A stretch of DNA of 64,000 nucleotides from Glandiceps talaboti (taxonomy: Eukaryota > Hemichordata > Enteropneusta > Spengelidae). A model generated the notes under the pieces. The model had not been told where the DNA came from. It ran no database searches and worked only from the letters and a program-made list of their open reading frames with translations. Shown here piece after piece: positions 1 to 31,237 of this stretch. The first letter of the stretch is position 1. The number at the start of each line of letters is the position of its first letter. The stretch lies in contig NC_135569.1 of the NCBI RefSeq assembly GCF_964340395.1, positions 10,990,019 to 11,054,018 of the forward strand. Reading direction: 5' to 3'. The position numbers and the translations under genes were made by a program.

Positions 1-773
1 ACAAGGTAGAGTTCAATGGTGAGAGATGAATATTGTTTTTGTTTGTTGATTCCAAGCAGTCATCTGCATTCACTCAACACAGAGGGCGCTGTTCATGTGA
101 CACCATTAGTCTGTTCTTCCTTGCTATGACATGTGGAGATCAGACATACTGATCACGAATGATTGTAATATTTCTTAATCGAAGTTCACTAGAGTTTCCA
201 CTTATTAATAATACCTTTTGTGGGTAATAAATTGGATAGCATTAATAGCATATAGCACAGACAAGCTGGAGAGAATTTCATTTTATTAAATTCATTTTAA
301 AAGTTAAAGAATTTGACATGGAGCTCACAGGTACTATGTTTGCCGGGCCTTGGTGACTCTGGGATAGTCTGTGGACTGACTGGGAAAGCCTTGATAGTTC
401 CACAGTGACGTGATATAGAGCTTGCAACATAGCCCTGTCACGTAGTCCCAAAAAGAATTTGACGGTTCAATGAACAGACAGAAATAACAAACTCAGACTC
501 CCATACAGGACAACGTGTTATGAATATTCATTTTACTGGCAGCAATGCAATTACACAACCAACAGACAGACAGACAAACAGACTGTGACTCTAGCAACAT
601 CCAATGTTTACTATTTTTACTATATTGGTACTACATGTCTACCTTTCAGGCAAATGTTTTTCGAGTTCTCGATTTGTTCTTTTATTTTTGTAATTTATGT
701 TTGTAAATTGGTTGCATTTTATGAATTAATTTTATTTGTTTTTTCTGTACGTAGCACCAGAACTATTAGATTT

Positions 774-807
774 TTTTACTTCATAAATGTACATTTATGA
801 AGTAAAA
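774..807. repeat. 34-bp perfect palindrome
   Basis: TTTTACTTCATAAATGT is followed at once by its exact reverse complement, with no spacer. It could extrude as a cruciform, or be a minimal remnant of an inverted-repeat element. Confidence 0.85.
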
Positions 808-870
808 GGTATATTGAACTTAAGTAAAAATTATATTCTTGATAGTTATATAAAAGATTTTGTAATATAA

Positions 871-1215
871 GTTTTGGAGTTATGGTTAGAATGGCCAGTT
901 TGGAATCTGCAGGTTGCAGGTTCGAGCCCCATCGCTGCCATTTGTTTCTGAATGGCTACAGTCCTTGTGGGCAAGATTTGAACCAAAATTGCGCCTCAGT
1001 CCACCCAGCTGTATAATTGGTTACCTGGTAGGATATAGGTTGCAATGTGAATGCTGTAATCCTATGCACTTATAAATGCTTCAGTGGATTGTATACTCCC
1101 TAAGGAGTTGAGGAAGTATAAAGGGCCATTGTGCTGATATAGATCTGAGCCAGAGGTAATAATTGTAAAGTGCTTTGAGCACAGAGTGGGAAAGTACTAT
1201 ATAAAATAAAACTAA
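871..1215 (+). mobile_element. tRNA-derived SINE, copy 1 (most complete)
   Basis: A Pol III A-box-like stretch (TGGTTAGAATGG near 883) and a perfect B box GGTTCGAGCCC at 919-929 mark a tRNA-derived head. The body continues with a segment shared with copies at 50365-50740 and 58041-58418. The tail, shared with a fragment at 7785-7917, has AATTGTAAAGTGCTTTGAGC followed by an ACTATATAAA motif. It is therefore a dispersed family with at least four members in this window, all in + orientation. Confidence 0.8.
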
Positions 1216-1307
1216 CACAACATAAGAACAAAATGGTTCAAACAAATCCATTCAAGAATGTTTATAATAATGTAAATGTTATCATATTCATTTCTGATAT
1301 TATTTGA

Positions 1308-21638
<20,331 letters not shown>

Positions 21639-22182
21639 AAACTATAAGGTATTGCATGGAGTTATTTAAAAAATGCAAAAGTCAGCTTATATGTTGTAAT
21701 GTCTTTGTTGCCATGAATTATTGAAATAACCTGCTGAGAAAATGAAGAAATGAGAGTAAAAGTTTTGTAATCTGACTTATCATGATTCCAAAAATAATGT
21801 ATCATTTATGTGTAACTTTATGCAAATGAAATGGTGCTTTCGTGTGTTGTTCCAATGTCATATATAGATTGAAAACCCAAATATGGTGTGAAAACCCAAG
21901 ATGGTAGGTATTACCATATATGGTGAGAGTGGGAAATACCATATTTGGTGAGAAATACCATATATGGTGACATACCATATTTGATGGGGAATACCATATA
22001 TGGCGACATACCGTATTTGGTAGGAAACATACCCCATATGGAGGGAAATGCCAGGCGAGAATTACCTTAAACGGTTGGAATTGCCAACTCAAAATATCTT
22101 ATGATACAGGGATATGAACTAACATAAAGCCAGAGTTCTTCAAATTCAAATGAAAACTTACATTGTAATGTTCACAATAAAT
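21639..22182 (+). other. Probable LZIC 3' UTR with candidate poly(A) signal
   Basis: The first AATAAA after the stop that I find is at 22177-22182, so the 3' UTR may be about 550 bp and would include the CArG-like palindromes. The true cleavage site cannot be seen. Confidence 0.4.
21870..22045. repeat. Array of near-palindromic ACCATATATGGT units (CArG-box consensus)
   Basis: Exact CC(A/T)6GG sequences lie at 21877, 21914, 21939, 21958 and 21994, with one-mismatch forms at 21975 and 22011. From 21939 the spacing is 17-19 bp. CC(A/T)6GG is the SRF binding consensus. The array may equally be a simple satellite of a palindrome. Confidence 0.8.
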
Positions 22183-22905
22183 ACAGTGGTAGTCATGGTG
22201 ATTACTAATCAAATGAGTTTCACATGTTTTGTTACGTAACTGTTTTCATCCGGACCTTTCATTTCAAATAAAAATTTGTTAGCAGGGATTGTTGATATTA
22301 AATTTATATGCTAATGTGTAACTTTGCACTTTTGTCAAGTCTTCCAAAATTCAGTTATTTCAAACAAAACATATTATCTAGATTGTAGGGTAGTTTTATT
22401 CATGTTGCGAACAAATTCAAATTTTATCAAAAATAATTTGATATGATTTCAGTCACATTTGGATATGTATTTTACATGTTTCTTTATTTTATTTTATTCT
22501 TTGAAATTGTATTTTGTTTTTATCTGTACCATATCTAAACAATCATTGGAGGTTTTTTGTTTCTCTGTGTAACTTTGTGTTACATGACTGTTTTATTTGT
22601 GGTTATTTTCTTACATATACAAACCTTGTGGCAGACACCAAATCCTTGTAGAGGCATTGTAGTCGTTCGATATTTTGATCAAAGAAATGTCATTTGTAGA
22701 CTGGAGAAAAGTTGAGATTTTGCAAACAAGCATTTTAGTATCTTATGTCACAGATTATGACTTAACATAAAGCCAGAATTGTTCAAATTCAAATAAAAAA
22801 TATCACAGTATATGTTTATTAGAAATAGAGTGTTTAATAGATAAACCAATTTATAATTTGTCAACGAATGGAAATGTTTCAAACCATTTATTCATCATGA
22901 GTACA
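22183..22905. other. Intergenic, nothing recognised
   Basis: A block ACATAAAGCCAGA(G/A)TT(C/G)TTCAAATTCAAAT occurs at 22122-22150 and 22764-22793, so the sequence between may be partly duplicated. No coding signal. Confidence 0.5.
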
Positions 22906-22910
22906 CATGG

Positions 22911-23118
22911 ACATCAAGTCAGTGTACATCAATGACTCCTTGACAGTTAATTCAGCTAATCGGAACTGTTTACACATGGACATCAAGTCAGTGTACACAA
23001 TACCATCAATGACTCATTGACAGTTAATTCAGCTAATCGGAACTGTTTACACATGGACATCAAGTCAGTGTACACAGTACCATCAATGACTAGTAGAGAA
23101 TTCAGCTAATCAGAGGAA
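22911..23118. repeat. Three-unit tandem repeat, unit about 70-78 bp
   Basis: ACACATGGACATCAAGTCAG, TGTACAC, ATCAATGACT and TTCAGCTAATCGGAACTG recur three times, the last unit incomplete. Confidence 0.9.
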
Positions 23119-23287
23119 TCAGACTGTTTCTATAAAAAAAATTCAATGATCAAAGATTAAGGTAAACTAGTGAAAAATTACTGCAAGTGGGACAATAAAG
23201 TTTGATTTTTTGTCACAAACATGTTTAGCAGTACAGATTGGGTGGTTTTGACACATTATTTCAATGTAGCAAAGTACAAATGAGGTA

Positions 23288-23333
23288 ATTTACTGTCAGA
23301 GATACTTTTAATACGTATCTCTAGACAGTAAAG
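23288..23333. repeat. Hairpin inverted repeat
   Basis: TTACTGTCAGAGATAC is followed after about 10 bp by GTATCTCTAGACAGTAA. Confidence 0.8.
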
Positions 23334-23762
23334 TTATCTCTTACTTAGAGTATAACCAAGAGGCTTGTTTTATTGTTGCTAGAATTTTTCCAAATTTAAT
23401 TTATATGTTCTCGAAGAGTCCACAAATCGTAAAACATAGTTTTTTGGTTAGAATTAGAGAAATGTAACTACTTTATTGTAACAAAATTTGCAAAAAAAAG
23501 TAGAAACAAAATAAACGAATCACTGATGCATCATATTATCTTTGTTGTGAGACTCCAATATTTTACAGATTGAAAGAGTGTGGTCTTCCTAGTCTAGAGG
23601 CTATCTGTGGTATCAAATCTCAAGATTTCTCTTCACCCTGTCTAACTGAATGAGAAATAATGATCCAAAAGTTGTTCATGCAAATTAGTAAATTTTAGCT
23701 GTTAAAATGATGTACATAAACGTGACATTTAGTACCAATAGTGCAGAGGAGATAAGAGTATT

Positions 23763-23835
23763 GTAGTATGGTATGGTATGGTATGGTATGGTACGGTACG
23801 GTATGGTATAGTATAGTGCAGTGCAGTGCAGTACA
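23763..23835. repeat. (GGTAT)n pentamer tract decaying to (GTGCA)n
   Basis: GTATGGTATGGTATGGTATG passes into GGTACGGTACGG and then GTGCAGTGCAGTGCA. Confidence 0.9.
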
Positions 23836-23854
23836 TAGTAGTTTATTATAGTGG

Positions 23855-24297
23855 CCATTCTCGCAAGTCAGAGCTCATATTTCTACTGAAGCAACGAATA
23901 TGTGTATACCTCTTGATGGTGCATCTTGGACGGTGCTGTAAAAGAGTCTGTGGTTTACAACAATGTATAGTGACATGCATATCTTAAAATAACTTACAAC
24001 AAATATATGACACAAATATACATCTGCCCAGTCCCTTCGGACTTATAAGTCACCTTTTTCAAAATAAATTAATAAACAAACAAACAAACAAACAGAACAT
24101 CTATAAGTTTACATACAATATGTAAACTTAGACGAAAAAAATATAGCTAGCACATCTACATTGCAGTAGTAATTTCTTGTGTATGGTAGTATTCATCATC
24201 GCAAACCACAGCCTGTTTTACAGCAATGTTCTTAATGAGCCTCCCACAGGAAATGTAGTGGTAGAAATAATAACTCTGGTTTGCGAGAATGGGTAGT
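23855..24297. mobile_element. Inverted-repeat element, about 440 bp (MITE-like)
   Basis: The left end CCATTCTCGCAAGTCAGAGC (with TCATATTTCTAC) and the inverse of the right end CCATTCTCGCAAACCAGAGT (with TATTATTTCTAC) match. Part of it recurs at 18040-18130. A short AAACAAAC run lies inside. There is no coding capacity. Confidence 0.75.
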
Positions 24298-24784
24298 GTT
24301 TATCTCTCTTTGCATTTGCAACCTTGCCCCTTTACTATATGTATGTAAATCTGAAAGCTGTCTAGATAAACTGTGGGGAAACCAACCCTTGTATTGTGAT
24401 TAAAAGGTAAAAACTATTCACACTTCAATTAATGGAGACTAGTAGATATGAACCGGGTGACTTACAGATCACAGAGTTGACAGTAGAGGCCAGAGATGCC
24501 TCAGAATGAGTGTATGAATCTACTCCAATTCTTGGCATCTGAAATACATTTGTTAAAGGCAAGTCTAACCAGGAAAGGAGTAAACATGGTATTATGGATA
24601 ATAGACCTTCCAAAATTTGATATGGTGGCGCTCTACTTCCTGTCTGTGTGTACCTTGGGGATATACATGGTATAGGTTACTTGGTTAATCATAGAACACT
24701 GCTGCTTTCCTCGATATCTGAACAATACGAAAAACATCCCTGATTTACACTTCTACAGAATAGCAAGGGACAAAGCTCTTAAGA

Positions 24785-25085
24785 AACGATACTATGAGGT
24801 GATGATACTCCCAATTTGAGTGAGGGCGCTGTATTCTCAATTTCTTGTTTGTAGTCTGGAATGGCCTGTTCTTGAAGTGATACACCATTGCATGATGGGT
24901 CTTAGCAGACATGATTATTCATTAGATGCACACATACATTGAATACTTATGACTCCTATAAAGAGTTTACTTTACTTCCTATATCTATTGTATCTAAACG
25001 ATACTATGAGGTGATGATACCCCCAATTTGAGCGAGGGCGCTGTATTCTCAATTTCCTGTTTGCAGTCTGGAATGGCCTATTACA
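24785..25085. repeat. Two direct copies of a ~90-bp block, 210 bp apart
   Basis: AAACGATACTATGAGGTGAT, GAGGGCGCTGTATTCTCAAT and GTCTGGAATGGCCT occur at 24784-24872 and 24994-25083 with few changes. It is a local segmental duplication. Confidence 0.9.
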
Positions 25086-25383
25086 CTGCCTGGAGGGAAC
25101 AACTGCCAGTCAATGAACTAACTGACAGAATTGATTGTAAATAAATTACCAACACTGAGGACTGACTTGAAAAGAAAAAAAAGGAAATGTATGTAAGTGA
25201 TGGTTAATTAGTCTAGTAAAGTAGTAGTGCATAACAAATCATTGATGTCAATTTACTCTGAACTCTGCGTGTAGAGTTACACAGGGAGAACTATGGATGG
25301 TACTTACTCTACATTGAAACGAAACAACCCTATTGACGTATATTAAGTTCTGTAAAACTAGTTTTTTCCCTAGAGAAATTTAT

Positions 25384-25545
25384 TAAACATAGAATTTTGT
25401 ATGTCATACTGTGTGTTCGGGAAAAATCTAGCTATCCGATGTATTCCAGTTAGATTTCTACTTTAAACATAGAATTTTGTATGTCATACTGTGTGTTCCG
25501 GAAAAATCTAGCTATCCGATGTATTCCAGTTAGATTTCTACTTTG
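25384..25545. repeat. Two-unit tandem duplication, unit about 79 bp
   Basis: AAACATAGAATTTTGTATGT through CCAGTTAGATTTCTACTTT is repeated with almost no change, so the duplication is recent. Confidence 0.93.
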
Positions 25546-25758
25546 TATGTATATCTCTTTCATATTGATTTCTGGAAGTTTTTATTCCATTTTTGTTCCC
25601 ATTTTGATTTTGAAAATTTAATAAGCAAATTTCTCAGTCATTAATTAGTTTCCTTCTGATTTGTTTTATGCTTATGACCAAATAGACAACATCCTAGACT
25701 GTTTACTGTGCTAGTGGTACTCAGTTTATATCTTGTATTTGTGAAATATGAGATATAA

Positions 25759-26123
25759 AGCCTAATTAAAAAAATTGTGTGGTTCCGATTACACTCAATT
25801 TTAGAATAGGTGGGGTAGGTAGATTTTTTATGTTATCTTTTTTTTTAATATATGGGTGTCTAGTTCAGATAGTTATGTTACCCATTGTTTTCCATATGAT
25901 CTCTTTGTTATTGGTTTCTTCCTATCAGATCTACAGCCATTACAGATTGGAAGAACAGTTTTATATTGTCTTTTTAAGTTGATGTCAGTTTCTGCATGCA
26001 CTAGTTCTGGCGAGACTTCACAATTGTCTTTTTCTTGAATATCTATAAAAAAGTTTAAGGTCGGCAGTGAAAAACAAGGTGGGGTCGGGTAATCAGAACC
26101 AAACAATTTTTTTCTTTAGGCCT
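25759..26123 (+). mobile_element. MITE family A, copy 2 (opposite orientation)
   Basis: Left end GCCTAATTAAAAAAATTGTG with TGGTTCCGATTA; right end, inverted, AGGCCTAAAGAAAAAAATTG with TTTGGTTCTGATTA. Inside it carries the reverse complements of the blocks named for copy 1. Open frames on both strands here (61-77 codons) are by-products. Confidence 0.82.
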
Positions 26124-27270
26124 AAGCTTTACTTTAGTGTATAAATGGAGTACCATAATATGTGGAATATAAGATATAAACAGTGTATCACTAGTGCGGA
26201 AAATGGGCAATCAACATCCCAGTGGAGACTATCATAATTTCTGTCAATCTATATATACGGTTGATTTCCTGATATGCAACTTTAGTTGGGTTTTTTCAGT
26301 TAAGCCAAATTCTAAACTAATTCTCAATGTACCAAATGAACAGGTTTCCATTGAAACTTTTTAAACAGGCTTTTAATATGGCGACATTCATAACCAAATA
26401 TTGAGCTAAGTTTTTGGAAAATTAGTCTTAAAGTTTCATTTTTTATGAAGTACTTTATCCAGAAATTGTAATTAAGGTTAATTCAATTTGAACGATGAAA
26501 TGGAACATGCACACGGTGAGGTAATACACGAGTGGAGATAGTGATCTATACTTTTTTTTTTTGCTGTGTGAGTAATCTTGATGGCATATATAGCGGGGAG
26601 TGAGTTTATTCCATAGAACAGCTCTGAAAAGAATAGAATGAAGTTTGCCTCTATTTTAAACTCGTTGATTCATTTACATACAATGTGTAATATCGCGTAC
26701 CACTGACTTGAAGTAAACATGTGTACGTATTGCAAATTGTATAGATGTTGATGACATTGCTTGTCATCTGTTATTCCATTATCTTTACTTCAGATATTTT
26801 AAAATATTAATAAACGCAAACCCTTTAAAATTATTTCTAATACAAATGGACCTGACACCATTCATACCACAAGCGCCTAAATACTGTGTATATCACAGAA
26901 AAAGGAAAAAAAAGAACTCCGAAGATGTTTGATTAGCCTTCGAAAAGGACAATGATACATTTTTTCTGATGACGTAATGTTTTTCATATGGATCAAGTTA
27001 TGGGGTTATGAGAGGTCATGATGTCACGTGGTGGGCACATGACCTACGAACTATTTCTTCCTTCATATTTTTGGTAGAATATTCACTTCCATTGTATGGT
27101 AATTATGCACGGACTTGTTGACTGAACCGTCGCCGTTGGATTTTCGACTTTGATGCATTCCTTTTATGATTCTCACGAACAATGAAATGAGACGATAGAG
27201 CCGTCTTTAATTAAATACTTGTTTACAAAAATACATTTTCTTAAAAAAGTGATATAAATATATATATGAT
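26124..27270. other. Intergenic, nothing recognised
   Basis: AT-rich sequence without convincing exons or repeats. Confidence 0.55.
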
Positions 27271-27271
27271 A

Positions 27272-27375
27272 TAAATGTTATAAGCTTACATATACATATA
27301 TCTCACTACAGGATATATCTATATATATATCCTGTAGTGAGATATATGTATAATTATGCAAGCTTATAAGATTTA
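27272..27375. repeat. Long hairpin, about 45-bp arms
   Basis: ATATATCTCACTACAGGATA and its exact inverse flank an 8-12 bp (AT)n loop; the arms continue outward through TTATAAGCTT with a few mismatches. Transcription would give a miRNA-precursor-like stem, but AT-rich MITEs look the same. Confidence 0.8.
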
Positions 27376-27524
27376 TTTAATAACCTTTTATTTAAGGGAA
27401 TAAAAGGGCGATATTTTATGATCTTAAAAAACTCAAGTGTAAAACTAAAGACGGGCTAGACTTCATCCTCTCCACAAAGCATCACTAAGACACCACTATC
27501 AAATAAATATATTATGCATAGTAT

Positions 27525-27760
27525 TTTACAACCCATAATGCCAAAGTAAAGCATTTTCTGTATATACCACAATCATTTATAGCATCCATATCAAGTGTAA
27601 AAGTATACTATTTCATTTGCTAACTGACCACATTAGAAATGTCACACGCTATCCTAGTAATAAACTAATTGAAACAGTATACTTTTACACTTGAGATGAA
27701 TGCTATAAATGTGTGTAGCACATAGAGAAAATGCTTTACTTCAGTGTTACTAGTTGTATA
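27525..27760. mobile_element. Inverted-repeat element with ~80-bp arms (MITE-like)
   Basis: The left arm (AAGTAAAGCATTTTCT, TTTATAGCAT, TCAAGTGTAAAAGTATACT) is the inverse of the right arm at about 27676-27760 with about 15% mismatches, leaving a loop of some 65 bp. Confidence 0.8.
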
Positions 27761-28168
27761 CAGTATTGTACTAGCTGGTTATCTATGACCCACGGGACTC
27801 AGTTTCAGAATATCATCATCATTGGTAACTAATTATGATTGGGTCGAATCCTTTATATTACATTGTGTGTTGTACGTGGTTTTTTTTATATCCACCTACA
27901 TTATATAAGTAAGTAGCTATAGCCTTGGTCAGTGGTACTTAGACTGTAAGCGTGTCACAAATAATATTGCAGTTGTTTGGTTTTATACAAATTAATGATC
28001 CTATGTGGTAGACGTCATGATTCAATCATAAAAAACATCCACAAGTTCCAAATCATATTATATTGATCATTCCGACATTCGGGAATACACGTATAGAATC
28101 ATCGGCAAGGTACTAAACTAGGAAAATTTGGGTATAGTTTGATTTCTATTAAAACGGGCACAAGGTCG

Positions 28169-28289
<121 letters not shown>

Positions 28290-29016
28290 GATCAGAATAC
28301 ATGATCAGTAGTTGCTAGGTGTGTCTATCCTATCACGCTGCGTCGCAATCCACAGTAGTACATGAACTGTCCTTGTCCTCGTAATAAACTTTGTCATGAT
28401 ACGTTTTACATTAACATTAAGACAGATTCAAGGGCAAAGAACTCAGCTTACACTTTCATCTGAGGCTACATACGATACATCACGTGTTCCATTCACCTGC
28501 TTCGTGTTGATCGGCATATTTTTCGTATTGAAGGCACAGTACATGTTTTACTGCACGTTCATTATTTATTTGCGATTTCTTCGTTAAATTACCCACATAT
28601 GTATACCCATAAGGAGTAGAAATCGTATTAAAATACAATTTTCCGCCATTTACACAGACGTGAAGGAAACTGAATAGTCTCAACAAATTATATGGAGATG
28701 GTTTCCCATACTGTCCATCAGACCATCACTACTCGGGGGCATCGTCATGGGTTACGAAATAAGAACAACGTATAGAGAAACATACACCAGAGCATTACAT
28801 TGTAAGGGAGCATACGATAAAACAACAAATTACCAGATATACATACTAGACGGTTACAAGCAATTGGATGTACTAATTTGTAAAACACAAATAAAGAGAG
28901 AAATATGAGGTAAAAACAGTTATAATAATTAATATTGACAGTAAGAAGGATAATAGTGTAGAGATGAAAACTCAAAGTACTTAACTGCTTATGATATCTC
29001 ACATTTACATTCATAC

Positions 29017-29018
<2 letters not shown>

Positions 29019-29070
<52 letters not shown>

Positions 29071-29167
29071 ATGTATGTATGTATGTATGTATGTATGTAT
29101 GTATACTATGTATGTATGTATGTATGTATGTATGTATGTATGTATGTATGTATGTATGTATGTATGT

Positions 29168-29207
<40 letters not shown>

Positions 29208-29266
29208 ATGTATGTATGTATGTATGTATGTATGTATGTATGTATGTATGTATGTATGTATGTATA
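29019..29266. repeat. (GTCT)n-(GTAT)n-(GT)n-(GTAT)n compound microsatellite
   Basis: It begins with about 12 GTCT units, continues with GTAT units, has a (GT)n insert near 29170-29190 and ends with more GTAT. Open frames through it on both strands are artefacts. Confidence 0.97.
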
Positions 29267-30254
29267 TGTAAATGCTGGGCATTCCCATTTATTTTTACGA
29301 TTTGGGTGTGTATATGGAATTTACAAACTCAGTCGTGGGTACGTATTTCCTAAGACACCAGATACATCGCTTTAATTTATAAACGACGACGTGATTAAAG
29401 TCAAGTCAAAATTATATACAGTGGCCTTCAATGGAATTACGATCTCGTATAAACTTACATGTAATATCTAGTGTGTTAGTGTATCTATGAAAATCAGTGA
29501 ACATAAAAATGATAGATTATGTTGTTGATGAAACAATGTCAGTAATTTGTATGTTGTCATAACCGATAAATTGTTTCGCGATATAATTTTTCTCAGTTTT
29601 ATTATCAACACGTATGTGTTTGTGTCAAGTGTGTGTGTGCACGTTTATGTGTCATGTGTGTAGTATAGTTTTTACCTTCAGGAACCGTACAACAAACCAT
29701 AGCCCCTCCTGGGTGGAGGGTCTATGAACAAACTTACTTTAATTTTTTTGGCCACAAATTGTTGAACTTCTTGCTTGAACTTAATTTTGACTGTTAATTT
29801 TTTAAGATAGTGTTTCGGTATTTTTAGCATGGATTTTTTTTTTAAATACTTGACTTTTACTATTTCCTGTCAATATAATTACATGCAAACAAGAGTACAT
29901 CATTTATGAACGCACAGGTACCTCTATGATAATTTATAAAAAGTAGACCATAATGCTTAGAAAGATAAAACGTATCACGATTCATGGATTATAATGTAAT
30001 AAAACAATAAATATCAGAAGTACACAGAACGCAGATGTAAAGATGATACTGCGATATCAATTCTTAATTTGCTTCTTAAAAAATAAAGGGAGGTATAAAG
30101 CTTATTTCTTTGATGTGCAGTTTATTACCGTCACTGGTATTTTAAAACGGGTCGTCTATTTTGGGTTAACAATTACTTTACTAGTATGACACGTTTATGT
30201 ATTGCCGAAACTTACCAAACAAATTACATATACTCCAATTTCCTATAATAATCC

Positions 30255-30262
30255 TGACGTCA
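30255..30262. promoter_or_regulatory. Perfect CRE (TGACGTCA), distal
   Basis: It is the CREB/ATF palindrome, about 900 bp before the calsyntenin start codon. By itself an 8-bp match is weak evidence; the second copy nearer the gene makes it worth noting. Confidence 0.35.
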
Positions 30263-31012
30263 AAAAAAGGCTTTTTAGGGGAACCCCCTTTCCGTTCTTA
30301 CCTGGAAATTCTATTGTCTCGTTTGAACTTTTATTGTATGTACGATGTACGTATCCGGACAATTCGTACATCACGTATGTCTTTATTAAAACACTTGAGT
30401 TAGTCCTTAACAAACACCATTGCGTCGGTAGGTGTGCAACCACTACAGTAGACCCTTTCATCTATCAACAGGAGAAAAACGTTAATAATTTACTTCTCAG
30501 TGCTGAAGTAGGAATTTTTTTTAATATCTCGGTACAATTATCCTACCTGTGGCTGTTCCGTGGGCAGGTAAACCATTATTATGTTTATTTATATTGTTTG
30601 TGGATATTATTTTTTTTTTATATGGTAAATATTATTCGTAATATATTGATGGTAATAATATTATTGATTATCAATATTAATTATATTGTTCCCGTGTCTA
30701 GATGATTAATTTGAATAAAAGGTGTGTTTTGAGGAGGGATGATAATAAATGGAATTTCCGAGCATTGTCGAAGAACCTTGTCCTCGTCGACTTTTTACAG
30801 GGAAGGTTTTTAATAGTACTGGGGTACAACTTTTATTGTTTGATTCACTAATGACACTTTTTAATACATAAAGTTCTTTCCAGTGTCTTAAGTGTAATAC
30901 AAATATTAAAATTACTTTTTAAAAATTGCTACACAGTATAGGCAGTAAGCCACATGTTTAATGATACTAGCTAACCTCCCCTTCGTGTCTAATGAAATGT
31001 TCCACTAGCCCA

Positions 31013-31020
31013 TGACGTCA
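31013..31020. promoter_or_regulatory. Perfect CRE (TGACGTCA), proximal
   Basis: It lies 133 bp before the calsyntenin ATG, a distance usual for working CREs near a transcription start. CREB control would suit a neuronal gene, but this is inference. Confidence 0.45.
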
Positions 31021-31152
31021 TGTAATATTGAAGGTTGCTCCATTGGCAAAACAAGTGAGTTACTGGACGGCCATATTGGCCTAGAAAATAAGCTTTTTAC
31101 TACATTTTTTACAGAATTATTGGACTTTTCTGAGGAAACAACATAATTCAAA

Positions 31153-31237
31153 ATGCTCTATAGCTTGAGCAGGATATACCGGTACGCGGCGGTGCTGTTA
31201 TTACTGAGCTGTGGCTCAGTTTTCAGCGAAGATGAAG
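31153..31237 (+). CDS. CLSTN1: Calsyntenin exon 1: start and signal peptide
   Basis: The ATG has A at -3 and an in-frame TAA nine bases upstream (31144-31146), so no earlier start is possible in this exon. It codes for a basic N region, the hydrophobic AAVLLLLSCGSVF and SEDE. The donor is GTAAGT, phase 1. Intron 1 is 16.2 kb. Confidence 0.88.

Larger units (their letters stand above)
29267..31152 (+). other. Calsyntenin upstream region
   Basis: This should contain the promoter and 5' UTR. I see two perfect CRE octamers (30255, 31013) and no convincing TATA box. A TTTTTTACAG at about 31105-31114 could be an acceptor for a 5' UTR exon ending in the exon that carries the start codon. The 167-codon open frame at 30202-30705 is not recognised and looks fortuitous. 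Confidence 0.45.

Noticed and set aside
28991-29375. Met-Tyr-Val-Cys and Ile-His-Thr repeat frames
   Set aside because: Translations of the (GTAT)n microsatellite; the same applies at 46974-47503 and 57584-58168.
30202-30705. 167-codon open frame upstream of calsyntenin
   Set aside because: Composition (runs of I, Y, F, N near the end) is that of AT-rich non-coding DNA and I recognise no motif.
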